In this document: positions 33,967 to 42,110 of the stretch, in pieces | How the letters are laid out: every line of letters starts with the position of its first letter | How positions within the stretch are numbered: position 1 is the stretch's first letter | DNA from: Naasia lichenicola | Lineage (GTDB): Bacteria; Actinomycetota; Actinomycetes; Actinomycetales; Microbacteriaceae | Assembly: GCF_004801885.1 (NCBI RefSeq) | Contig: NZ_SSSM01000001.1 | Coordinates: 496,001 to 560,000 of the forward strand | Length of the DNA: 64,000 nucleotides | Reading direction: 5' to 3' | Translations under genes and position numbers: made by a program | Notes under the pieces: model-generated | Databases searched by the model: none | What the model saw: the letters and a program-made list of their open reading frames with translations, nothing else | Told to the model about the DNA's origin: nothing

Positions 33967-34740
33967 TTGGCGGAGTGCATCCACGGTTTCGAAGACGGCT
34001 TCTGCGACATCTGCTTCCCGCGGGTCGTGCCTGAGTCGCTGCTCGTCGGCGCCGTCAAGGCGCCCGTTCGCCGCTCGACGGTCAAGCCTCGGGCCGCAGG
34101 AACCGGCCGTGCCACGACTCCCGTCGACCCGGTCACCTTCCAGAACCGTCGGGTCTATCACGTCACCCACCTGAGCAACCTCGAGTCGATCCTGCACGAC
34201 GGCGCCATCAAGGCGGGCGCCAAGCCCGACCTCGATCTGCTCCGCCCCGAGGATCGCGAGATTCGCGGCACCATGGAGATCGTCCCCGGCGAGCCGCTCG
34301 GCAACTTCGTGCCGTTCGCGCTCTCGCCGGATGCCGCGTGGTGGGAGGAGATCCGCACCGGCGCCTCGCAGGCTCGCTGGTCGCCCGCCGCCCGCAAGGC
34401 CTCACTCACCGAATTCGTCGTGCTGGTCGGGACCATCGGAGCCATCGGCCCCGAAATCGTGTTCAGCGATCGGGATGTCACCCATGTGCTGGCTCGCATC
34501 GGCGTCGGGGTCAGTGCCGGATCGGCCTTGACTCGTCGCACGATGAGCGAGGATCCGGATCTGCTGCAGCCCGAGGTGTTCGCACCCGGCTCGTATCCGC
34601 TGAGCGACGTGGTGCTGATCGGCCTGCCGAACGAGCCCGTCAAGTCGAAGGTCAAGGACATGATCCGCGAGGTCGGGGGAGCGGCGCCCAAGCTCGCCGT
34701 CTACCCGCCCTGGTTCCAGTCGAGCGAGCTCGAGGCGTAG
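33967..34740 (+). CDS. DarT-like (DUF4433) ADP-ribosyltransferase domain protein
   Basis: A 257-residue protein. The first ~20 residues have a CxHG...CDIC cluster (Cys4, His6, Cys14, Cys17), probably zinc binding. From ~residue 62 the sequence matches the DUF4433/DarT fold: VYHVTHLSNLESILHDGAI, the Arg of REIRGTM, FVPFALSPDAAWW and a Glu in SLTEFVVLVG. DarT toxins ADP-ribosylate thymidine in single-stranded DNA with NAD+ and are normally paired with a macrodomain antitoxin (DarG). None is next to this gene. The start is TTG with GGGGAAG upstream. Activity is uncertain. Confidence 0.8.
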   Translation: MAECIHGFEDGFCDICFPRVVPESLLVGAVKAPVRRSTVKPRAAGTGRATTPVDPVTFQNRRVYHVTHLSNLESILHDGAIKAGAKPDLDLLRPEDREIRGTMEIVPGEPLGNFVPFALSPDAAWWEEIRTGASQARWSPAARKASLTEFVVLVGTIGAIGPEIVFSDRDVTHVLARIGVGVSAGSALTRRTMSEDPDLLQPEVFAPGSYPLSDVVLIGLPNEPVKSKVKDMIREVGGAAPKLAVYPPWFQSSELEA

Positions 34741-34772
34741 GCAGTCTCACCGCTGAACCTTGACGGAACCGC

Positions 34773-36263
34773 CTAGAACGGGATGAAGTCGGGGTCGGCG
34801 ACGGCGTTGGTGTCGTGGTCGTCGTGCACCCACGCGGGGTCCATGCAGGTGAGAGTGGTCGCCGGGTCTTCGAGCGGAAGCAGGTACTCGGGCTCGGTGT
34901 CGTAGATCCGGCCGAGTGGTGAGACCCAGTAGATCTTGCGGCTGTAATCGGGCGCAGGGATCATCGTCCAGCCGCCATGGTGCTTGAGCTCATGATCGGG
35001 TGGACAGAGCGCGGTGAGGTTCGCCAGTTCGGTCGGGCCGCCCTCGCTGGCCGGAGTCGTGTGGTCCAGGTCGCAGTCCTTGGCGCGACGATTGCAGCCG
35101 ACTGCTCGGCAGGTGCCGTCGGCCCAGATGACGGCGGCCCGCATCTCGGCGGGCGGCCGATATCGGTCTGTGCCGATCGAGATCGGCGTTCCGTAGTGCG
35201 GGTCGGTCAGGATCCGAGTGAATCCGGACGTGGCGCGGGCGATCTTGACCGCCATCGAGGGGGCGATCGGTCCGTATCCTTCGAGAACCGCTGGGGTGAG
35301 CCGCTTTCCGGCCGTGTCGCCGCCCTTGGCCAGCTCGATTGCCGTGAGGACCGGAACGGTGATCGAGACCGTGGGGACGATTCCGCGTGCGGACCGCTTC
35401 ACATCGCGGACCTCGTCACCCTCTTCGGTGACCGACAGCTGCGCATCGCGATCGAGGAGCATGTCGCGCACCACATCAGAGCGGATCTCGCCGACGCCCC
35501 GTGCCTCTTCGTCGCCAGCCTTCGCCTTGAGCGCCTGCGCCTGCGCGTTGGTGACGTCAAACGCGGCGTAGGCGTCGACGGCGGACATCGTCACGGAGAA
35601 GGTGGCCATGCCGTCTCGCTGGTCGTCGACCCAGCAGTCCCGGTCCTTCATCGCCTCTTCGTGTCGCTCCTCCATCTTCTCGGGCTCGCGGATCTCGACT
35701 GCGTTCCGCACCTTCTTCTCGAACTTGCGGAGGGTGAGCTTCTCGGCATGAGGAAGCAACTGCGCCTCGAGGTCGATGCGCACCTGGTCGGGCAGACCGC
35801 CGAGGTAGTCGACGAGCACCTTGGCGTGCTGTTCGGTGACCACGCCCGATCGCATCCTGGTGAAGGTCGACGGGAAGAATGCGAGGAGCACCTTGGCCAT
35901 GCCGAGCTTGTTCTCGACGGTGCTCTTGGGCAGGTTGAACTCCGCCGAGAGCTGCCAGATCAGCGAGCGCCACTTGGGGTCGCTCTCGTCGCCGTCGATC
36001 AGGCCGTAGCGCTCCTGCCACGCCTTGCGGAACTCATCCATCTGCTGCAGCTCGAACGCGGCGGCCGAGTGCCTGCTGTGCGAGGCCCAGATCACCATCT
36101 CGAGCTTCTGGTCGAGCGGGTCGGCTGAAGGCAACCACGACGACCGGACGGGGATTCCGTTCTCAGCGGAGCGACTGCGGGCCGCCGCACCGGACTCACC
36201 AGAGGCGTCCGCGGGGGACTCCTCGGGACCGGTCGGTGCTTCGCTCATGACTACATCGAACAC
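34773..36263 (-). CDS. HNH endonuclease, DUF222/13E12 type
   Basis: A 496-residue protein with a DUF222 N-terminal region (STVENKLGMAKVLLAFFPSTFTRMRSG, TEQHAKVLVDYLGGLPDQ). A C-terminal HNH domain holds C-R-A-V-G-C, then CDLDHTTPASEGGPTELANLTALCPPDHELKHHGGW, with all the metal-binding and catalytic His/Asn/Cys residues present. This family is multicopy in actinobacteria and is often linked to mobile or intron-like elements, but its natural role is unknown. The start may be the GTG at 36263 or the ATG at 36248. Confidence 0.9.
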   Translation of the reverse strand: MFDVVMSEAPTGPEESPADASGESGAAARSRSAENGIPVRSSWLPSADPLDQKLEMVIWASHSRHSAAAFELQQMDEFRKAWQERYGLIDGDESDPKWRSLIWQLSAEFNLPKSTVENKLGMAKVLLAFFPSTFTRMRSGVVTEQHAKVLVDYLGGLPDQVRIDLEAQLLPHAEKLTLRKFEKKVRNAVEIREPEKMEERHEEAMKDRDCWVDDQRDGMATFSVTMSAVDAYAAFDVTNAQAQALKAKAGDEEARGVGEIRSDVVRDMLLDRDAQLSVTEEGDEVRDVKRSARGIVPTVSITVPVLTAIELAKGGDTAGKRLTPAVLEGYGPIAPSMAVKIARATSGFTRILTDPHYGTPISIGTDRYRPPAEMRAAVIWADGTCRAVGCNRRAKDCDLDHTTPASEGGPTELANLTALCPPDHELKHHGGWTMIPAPDYSRKIYWVSPLGRIYDTEPEYLLPLEDPATTLTCMDPAWVHDDHDTNAVADPDFIPF

Positions 36264-36483
36264 CCACCCTCCGACATCGGAACCGCTGATGAAGCGGCTT
36301 GAGCAGCAGAAGTGGGCAACTCACCGGCCTCGGCAAAACAGAGTTTTCGACGATTCACTGTGAGAACCTACGAACGGCAGATCGGGCGACTGACGAAGCC
36401 TGCCACGCGTGCACGAAGCTCCGAACGCACTCACCCCCAAAGACACCTTTGATGGATGAGCCGAACGATGCGAGCATGGCGCG

Positions 36484-37011
36484 ATGTCGACCTTGGATGA
36501 CCTTCGCGCCACCGCGCACCCGATTCGCCTGAGGCTCCTGTCGCTCCTGACTGGCGCGGCCATGAGCGCGGCAGAGGCCGGCCGCGAACTCGGGCTCTCC
36601 CAGGCGAGCGCCAGCTATCACCTCCGCGTGCTCGAAAGGGTCGGTCTCGTCACGGTGGTGGAGACCGTCCGTCTGCGCGGGGGCGATGCGAAGCGCTATC
36701 GGCACCGGTCGTCCGCTCACCCATTCGATGTCGACGCGTCGCGGCCGCCTGGATCGGAGACCGAGGAAGAGAACGCCGCCAACATCGACGCCATCGTCGA
36801 GGAGCTCAGGCGCCGGGCACCGCATCGCATCGATGGCCCGCAGGTCTCGACCGACGCGGAGCTCTGGGTAGATCCGGAGATCTGGCGACGCGTCGTCAAG
36901 CACGTAGGCGACGCGTCGGCCCTGCTGCATGCAGCGGCGAAGCCACCGCGAACGCCCGGAACTCAGCCGGTGTCGATGACTGCGGCGCTGTTCGCCCTGC
37001 GGCGACCATGA
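36484..37011 (+). CDS. ArsR-like winged helix transcriptional regulator
   Basis: A 175-residue regulator. The N-terminal winged helix (ATAHPIRLRLLSLLTGAAMSAAEAGRELGLSQASASYHLRVLERVGLV) is of the ArsR/HTH_20 type. The C-terminal ~90 residues are a ligand or dimer region (TEEENAANIDAIVEELRRR). It overlaps the MFS gene by ATGA, so it probably regulates that exporter. With the MFS frame broken, its target may be lost. No operator is obvious in the 220 bases upstream. Confidence 0.85.
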   Translation: MSTLDDLRATAHPIRLRLLSLLTGAAMSAAEAGRELGLSQASASYHLRVLERVGLVTVVETVRLRGGDAKRYRHRSSAHPFDVDASRPPGSETEEENAANIDAIVEELRRRAPHRIDGPQVSTDAELWVDPEIWRRVVKHVGDASALLHAAAKPPRTPGTQPVSMTAALFALRRP

Positions 37012-38290
37012 CCGGCCGGTCGAGCACCGAGAGGACGAATCGGACACGAGGGGCGCGAGGACCGCTGGCCCATGCCGCATTCCGATGGCTGCTCGCTGCC
37101 CGGACGACCGCCGTACTCGGCAACGCCGCCGCGCCGATCGCGTTGGCGTTCGCCGTGCTCGACCTCACCGGATCGCCCGCCGATCTGGGATTGGTGGTCG
37201 CCGCACGATCCGTCGCGAGCGTCGCCATCCTCTTGCTAGGGGGAGTGATCGCCGACCGGCTCCCGCGCAGCCTGATCCTCGTGGGAACCTCGATCGCGGC
37301 CGCTGCAACCCAGTTCGCCGTCGCTGCACTGGTGCTCACCGGCTCGGCCACCATCCCGGGGCTCGTCGTGCTGAGCGTGCTGAACGGAGCGGTCGCCGCC
37401 GTCAGCCTGCCCGCATCGGCGGCCCTAATCCCCGACACCGTACCGCCGCAACTGCTGCGCCCAGCCAACGCTCTCCTCCGCCTCAGCCTCAACGCAGGAA
37501 CGATAGTAGGAGCGTCGCTGGGGGCCGCCCTTGTCGGGCTCGTCGGTCCCGGCTGGGGTTGGTCGTCGATGCCGCCGGCTTCGCCCTTGCAGGTGCGCTC
37601 TTCTCTCGGATGCGTGCTTCTGCAACACCGCCGCAGACCGCCGGTCCACGATCCTCGGTGCTCTCCGATCTCGTCGAAGGGTGGAGCGAGTTCTCGAGCA
37701 GACGGTGGGTCTGGATCGTCGTGGCGCAGTTCGCCGTCCTGAACGCCGCATTCGTCGGAGCGACGACGGTATTGGGTCCCGTCGTCGCCGACCGGACCTT
37801 CGGGCGGGCGGCATGGGGCCTCGTCGTCGCCGCACAGACCGCCGGTCTCGTGTTGGGGGCGGTTCTCGCTCTCCGCTGGCGACCTTCTCGGCCCCTCGGC
37901 ATCGCGGTCGGCCTCATGGCTGTTACCGGCATCCCGGTGGCGACGCTTGGAGTCCTCCCCGCCCTACCGGCTCTGATCGTGACGTTCGCCTTGGGAGGAG
38001 TCGCGATCGAGATATTCGCGATCGCCTGGGATCAATCGCTGCAAGGCAACATCCGACGCGAGGTGCTGGCAAGGGTCTACTCGTACGACATGGTCGGCTC
38101 GTTCATCGCGGTCCCGATCGGCGAGGCGGTCGTCGGCCCGATCGCCCAGCTGGTCGGATCAGAGCGAACGCTCTTGGGCTGTGCGGGTCTCATCGGATCG
38201 GCAACGCTCGTGGCGCTGTCGAGCAGGAGCGTGCGTAGGTTGGCCGCTGGCCCCGCGCTGCGAGAGGACGAGGGATGCGCAGCTAGCTGA
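37008..38290 (+). pseudogene. MFS transporter interrupted by a single-base frameshift
   Basis: A 12-helix major facilitator protein split over two frames. The first frame (37008-~37558) gives the N-terminal half (FRWLLAARTTAVLGNAAAPIALAFAV, GGVIADRLPRSLILVG) to GPGWG. The second frame resumes at 37559 with LVVDAAGFALAGALFSRM and runs to 38290. Adding one G to the GGGG run at 37555-37558 restores Gly-Trp-Gly-Leu-Val-Val-Asp exactly. It is a recent frameshift, phase variation or a sequencing error in a homopolymer. The gene overlaps the ArsR-like regulator and meets the convergent TetR gene. Confidence 0.85.
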
Positions 38291-38870
38291 GCGTCGCGGC
38301 GGCCGCTCGAAGCTCGTCGAGTGCAGCCGTGGTCCGGCGAACGAGCGAGGCGCCGTCGTCGTCCGTGCTCGCCGACCACTCCTCGAAGCCATGATGGAAG
38401 GCGAGGACGCCCATCTCCGCCGCGAGCCGGGCGACAGCGTCCGGAACTCCTCGCGACCTCAACGCATCGGCCATCGCCTCCGCGAGCCCGACGCTCTTGA
38501 GCATGCTGCGCTCCTGCAGCTCGGTGCTCGATGCGACCGCCGCCGTGATGCGCGGACCGAGCTCGTGATTCATGGGGCCCATCGCCTCCGACGCGCGGAT
38601 CAAGCCAGCAGTCACGGCGTCCAGCGCGCTGGCCTCCGGGGGCGCTTCGGTGATGCCGTCGGCCAGCAGCCGGCTCAGCGTCTCCTGCCCGGCGACCAGC
38701 AGTTCGCGCTTGTCGGGAAAGTGGCGGAAGAAGGTGCTCCGGGTCACGCCGGCGCGTTCGGCGATCTGCGCGACCGTCGTCTCGTCGTAGCCCTGCTCGG
38801 TGAACAGGTCGACGGCGGCGAGCACGAGTCGTCCCCGCGCGTCCGGCTCCCAGCGTCCCATGCGTCCCAT
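38283..38870 (-). CDS. TetR family transcriptional regulator
   Basis: A 195-residue TetR protein. The N-terminal HTH (RGRLVLAAVDLFTEQGYDETTVAQIAERAGVTRSTFFRHFPDKRELLV) is canonical; the ligand domain is all-helical. It is divergent from an NAD-binding reductase gene, and two matching palindromes lie between them, so it most likely represses both. The start may be at 38870 or at the Met three codons later. The 3' end overlaps the MFS pseudogene by eight bases. Confidence 0.92.
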   Translation of the reverse strand: MGRMGRWEPDARGRLVLAAVDLFTEQGYDETTVAQIAERAGVTRSTFFRHFPDKRELLVAGQETLSRLLADGITEAPPEASALDAVTAGLIRASEAMGPMNHELGPRITAAVASSTELQERSMLKSVGLAEAMADALRSRGVPDAVARLAAEMGVLAFHHGFEEWSASTDDDGASLVRRTTAALDELRAAAATLS

Positions 38871-38876
38871 CCTAGG

Positions 38877-38930
38877 TGATGCGACACAAGTCCCATCAGG
38901 TGTTAGCGTGATGAGACAACAGTCCCATCA
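38877..38930. promoter_or_regulatory. Two TetR-type operators
   Basis: TGATGnGAC-N4-GTCCCATCA occurs at 38877-38898 and 38909-38930. The 22-bp sites are 32 bp apart, about three helical turns, in the same orientation. Each has 9-base arms with one mismatch. The second overlaps the TTAGCGT -10-like sequence (38903-38909) of the reductase gene. They lie between the TetR gene and its divergent neighbour, so binding by that TetR is strongly suggested. Confidence 0.75.
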
Positions 38931-38947
38931 CTCCCCGGAGGTTCCCC

Positions 38948-39832
38948 ATGCAGATCTTCATCACCGGCGGCACCGGTCTCATCGGCTCGGCCGTCACCGC
39001 CGAGCTTCTCGGCGCCGGCCATTCCGTGCTCGCCCTCACCCGTTCCGATTCATCGGCAGCAGCGGCCCAGCAGGCCGGAGCCTCGGTCGTCCGCGGCGAC
39101 CTCAGCGCGCTCGACGTCATCCGCCGCGCAGTCGAGCAGTCCGACGGGGCGATCCATCTCGCGTTCAGCAACGACTTCAGCAGCACCGAGGCCGTCACCG
39201 CGTCGATCGTCGAGGAGACCAACGCGATCACGGCCATCGGCGAGATATTCGCCGGCAGCGACAGGCCCTTCGCGGTCGTCTCGGGCACGCCATGGATTCC
39301 GGGTCGGTCGTCGACGGAGTCGGATCCGCTGCCCACCGACGGCATCGTCGGCGGACGCGGACGGACCGTCACCGCGACCCTCGCCCTGGCCGAGCGAGGC
39401 GTGCGGACGTCTGCGATTCGGATGCCGCGGACCGTGCACAACAACGGAACGGGCGGATTCGCCGGCCTGCTCACGCAGATCGCCCGTCAGTCGGGCGTCT
39501 CGGGCTACCCGGGCGACGGCGCTCAGCGCTGGCCGGCCGTCCACGCGCTCGATGCGGCGGTACTGTTCCGTCTCGCTCTCGAGAAGGCGCCGGCCGGAAC
39601 CTCGTGGCACGCCGTCGGCGACGAGGGTGACGCGGTGAAGGACATCGCGGCGGTCATCGGACGCAAGCTGGGGCTGCCTGTTCAGCAGCTTCCAGAGGAG
39701 TCGTTCGGGCCGCTGGGGGAGATCTTTGCCACGGACCAGCCGTCATCGAGTGCCTACACGCAGGCTCAGCTCGGCTGGACGCCGACCCACCTGAGCCTCC
39801 TCGACGACCTCGAGGCCAACCTCACCGCCTAG
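38948..39832 (+). CDS. NAD(P)-dependent epimerase/reductase (atypical extended SDR)
   Basis: A 294-residue Rossmann protein starting MQIFITGGTGLIGSAV. The GGTGLIG loop is followed by TRSDSS (NADP-type second strand end) and VVRGDLSALD. It lacks a typical YxxxK, as many atypical SDRs do, and ends with AYTQAQLGWTPTHLSLLDDL. Family members reduce flavonoid-like or other small carbonyl compounds. It is probably repressed by the divergent TetR protein. Good GGAGG ribosome site. Confidence 0.88.
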   Translation: MQIFITGGTGLIGSAVTAELLGAGHSVLALTRSDSSAAAAQQAGASVVRGDLSALDVIRRAVEQSDGAIHLAFSNDFSSTEAVTASIVEETNAITAIGEIFAGSDRPFAVVSGTPWIPGRSSTESDPLPTDGIVGGRGRTVTATLALAERGVRTSAIRMPRTVHNNGTGGFAGLLTQIARQSGVSGYPGDGAQRWPAVHALDAAVLFRLALEKAPAGTSWHAVGDEGDAVKDIAAVIGRKLGLPVQQLPEESFGPLGEIFATDQPSSSAYTQAQLGWTPTHLSLLDDLEANLTA

Positions 39833-39841
39833 CGCCCATTC

Positions 39842-40029
39842 GGCTGGTCGAGTAGGCGGGCGAGCGCCGTATCGATGTCCTCGATCACAGGGCCTCGATA
39901 CGGTCGCAGAGCGACCTACTCGACCAACGGAACTTCCGGTGGCAGAGCCGGGCCGCGAAGCGCCCGCGTCGAAGCCCTCCTGGAATCCCGGTGGCTGAGC
40001 CGGGCCGCGAAGCGCCCGCGTCGAAGCCC
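39842..40029. repeat. Inverted pair of A elements followed by two direct B elements
   Basis: From left: A (CTGGTCGAGTAGGCGGG...CGTATCGATG), inverted A (GGCCTCGATACGG...CCTACTCGACCAACG), then two inverted B elements (GGTGGCnGAGCCGGGCCGC...CGTCGAAGCCCTCCTG). The whole region between convergent genes is repeat DNA. Confidence 0.92.
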
Positions 40030-40039
40030 TCCTGCCGCA

Positions 40040-40972
40040 TCACAGCGGCGGACGCACCTCGAGGACGATCTTGCCGAGCCCGTGCCGCTCGGCCAGTCGC
40101 GCATACGCCGCGCGCACCTCGCGCAGCGGATAGCGCGCGTACACCGGCAGCGTCAGCTTTCCCGCGGCGAACCGCTCCGCGAGGTCGAGGAGGGCGGATC
40201 GCGAATCGACCGTCGCCATCCCGTTCCCCTTGACGCGGAGCTGCTCGATCGCGGCGAAGTCGGCGATCGTATTGATCCGGTCCCGGGTCACCCCGAGGTC
40301 GACGGCCAGCTGCACGTTGCCCGATCCGTGCGCATCGACGAACGCGTCGATCCCATCGGGCGCGGCCGCCCGGATCCGATCCTCCAGGCCATCGCCGTAG
40401 GTAACCGGAACGGCGCCGAGCTGGCGCAGGTAGTCATGATTGGACTCGCCGGCGGTGGCGATGACCTTCGCTCCCGCATTCAACGCCAGCTGCGTCACGA
40501 GCACGCCGACGCCTCCTGCCGCTCCGGCGACCACCAGCGTCTCGCCCGCCTTCGGCTGGACCGTCTTGATGCACGCGATCGCGGTGGTTCCGGCGACGTA
40601 CAGCGACCCGGCGGTATCCCAGTCCACCGCGGCCGGCTTGGGGATGACGTGGTCGCTCGGCACGACGACGAACTCGGACTGCGAATTGCGCCAGTCGGAG
40701 AACCCGATCACCTCGTCGCCGACCGAGACATCGGTGACGTTGGCGCCCACCGCCGCGACGATCCCCGCGAAGTCGCTGCCCTGCCCGGACGGGAAGGTCG
40801 CCGGATAGCGGTCGGCCATCGCACCCTCGCGGATGCCGATCTCACCGGGGTTGATCCCGGCGGAGACGACGGAGACCTTCACGTAGTCATCGTCGACCGG
40901 TGCGTCATCCACCTCGACGACATCGAGGACTTCCACTCCGCCGTAGTTGCTGAATCGGACTGCCTTGGGCAT
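40040..40972 (-). CDS. NADP-dependent quinone-oxidoreductase-like protein (zinc-free MDR)
   Basis: A 310-residue medium-chain dehydrogenase/reductase. The N-terminal GroES-like domain has VSAGINPGEIGIREG and GSDFAGIVAAVG; the Rossmann part has VVAGAAGGVGVLVTQLALNAGAKVIAT (AxxGxVG loop). No structural or catalytic zinc cysteines are seen, which fits the quinone oxidoreductase (QOR) branch. The start at 40972 has GGGAG seven bases upstream; the longer frame adds 22 unlikely residues. The substrate is unknown. Confidence 0.9.
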   Translation of the reverse strand: MPKAVRFSNYGGVEVLDVVEVDDAPVDDDYVKVSVVSAGINPGEIGIREGAMADRYPATFPSGQGSDFAGIVAAVGANVTDVSVGDEVIGFSDWRNSQSEFVVVPSDHVIPKPAAVDWDTAGSLYVAGTTAIACIKTVQPKAGETLVVAGAAGGVGVLVTQLALNAGAKVIATAGESNHDYLRQLGAVPVTYGDGLEDRIRAAAPDGIDAFVDAHGSGNVQLAVDLGVTRDRINTIADFAAIEQLRVKGNGMATVDSRSALLDLAERFAAGKLTLPVYARYPLREVRAAYARLAERHGLGKIVLEVRPPL

Positions 40973-41057
40973 CTGCACTCCCTGCTCTGAGGATTCGGGA
41001 TATCCAGCCTGCCTCTCGAGCCTGAACGGCACGTCCAACCGAGCGGACGAAGCGCTC

Positions 41058-41457
41058 CGGTGACTGAGCCGGGCCGCAAGCGCCCGCGTCGAAGCCCACG
41101 ATCGAAAGGGCCTCGATACGGTCGCGGGGCGACCTACTCGACCAACGGGGAGATGTTCGGTGGCTGAGCCGGGCCGCGAAGCGCCCGTATCGAGGCCCTG
41201 GATCGCAGGGACCTCGATACGGTCGCGGGGCGACCTACTCGACCAACGGCGTGATGTCCGGTGGCTGAGCCGGGCCGCGAAGCGCTCGCGTCGAAGCCCT
41301 CGGTCTAAAGGCCTCGATACGGTCGCGGGGCGACCTACTCGACCGACGGGGAGATGTCCGGTGGCCGAGCCGGGCCGCGAAGCGCCCGCGTCGAAGCCCG
41401 CGGTCGCACGGGCCTCGATACGGTCGCTGCGCCACCTACTCGACCAACGGGTGATGG
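41058..41457. repeat. 100-bp tandem array of alternating B and A elements
   Basis: Four units begin at 41058, 41158, 41258 and 41359. Each is an inverted B element (CGGTGGCTGAGCCGGGCC...CGTCGAAGCCC) followed by an inverted A element (GGCCTCGATACGGTCGC...CCTACTCGACCAACGG) and GAGATGT-like spacer. In the second unit the B element ends with an A-type CGTATCGAGGCC, showing exchange between the two types. It fills the 500-base gap upstream of the quinone-oxidoreductase gene; I see no gene in it. Confidence 0.95.
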
Positions 41458-41472
41458 GAGCAGGGCGAAGCC

Positions 41473-41952
41473 TCAGTCCGGGAAGGCCACCAGGAGCAGG
41501 AGCTCGCTCAAGCGCTCGCGCTGGTCGGGGGAGAGGTGGGAGTGCAGGTCCCGCTCGGCGGCCCGGACCGCGTCGTGGGCCGAGCGGAACAGCTCGCGGC
41601 CCTCGTCCGTCATCACGACGACATTGGTGCGGCGGTCCGTGGGATCGGGGTCGCGCTTGACGAGCCCGCGGGTCTGCAGGTCGTCGATCAGCGATACGAC
41701 CTGGCTGGGATCCAGCCGCAGATGCTCGGCGATGTCGCGCTGCGAGGGACGGATGTCATCCGCCACCAGAGCGAGGATCGAGTAGGACCGCACCCGCAGA
41801 TTGAACGGAGCGAGCGCCGCGTGACCGGCCGACAGCGACAGCGCGTTGGCCCGCGCGAGGAGGAAGCTGACGTCGTCCTTCAGCGCGGATGCCCGCATCC
41901 GATCCGTCGCGGACGCGCCCGAATCACCTGCGACGTCCCGGCTGCTCTTCAC
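41473..41952 (-). CDS. MarR family transcriptional regulator
   Basis: A 159-residue MarR protein with the winged helix RPSQRDIAEHLRLDPSQVVSLIDDLQTRGLVKRDPDPTDRRTNVVVMTDEGREL. It is divergent from the SDR-amidohydrolase-MaoC-ligase operon. In the related corynebacterial phenylpropanoid (phd) locus a MarR protein in the same position represses the cluster and responds to a CoA-thioester, and I infer a similar role. A palindrome for it is visible at 41983-42003. Confidence 0.9.
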   Translation of the reverse strand: MKSSRDVAGDSGASATDRMRASALKDDVSFLLARANALSLSAGHAALAPFNLRVRSYSILALVADDIRPSQRDIAEHLRLDPSQVVSLIDDLQTRGLVKRDPDPTDRRTNVVVMTDEGRELFRSAHDAVRAAERDLHSHLSPDQRERLSELLLLVAFPD

Positions 41953-41982
41953 GGGGCGATCCTAGATGAATTGCCGAACTAA

Positions 41983-42003
41983 ATCATTGACTTGTTCAAC
42001 GAT
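41983..42003. promoter_or_regulatory. MarR-type operator palindrome
   Basis: A 21-bp inverted repeat ATCnTTGA-N5-TCAAnGAT with one internal mismatch per arm, 30 bases before the MarR start and ~108 bases before the SDR start. TTGA/TCAA arms separated by five bases are typical of MarR sites. Its position allows control of both divergent units. Confidence 0.6.
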
Positions 42004-42110
42004 TGTGCGTAGGAATGAATCGCGGCGGGCAGCGAGATGCCCGCCGTCCCTGGACAACTGATCCACCCGCCCCATTTCCACGGGCGAGAACCACACACGA
42101 AGGAGTGCTC

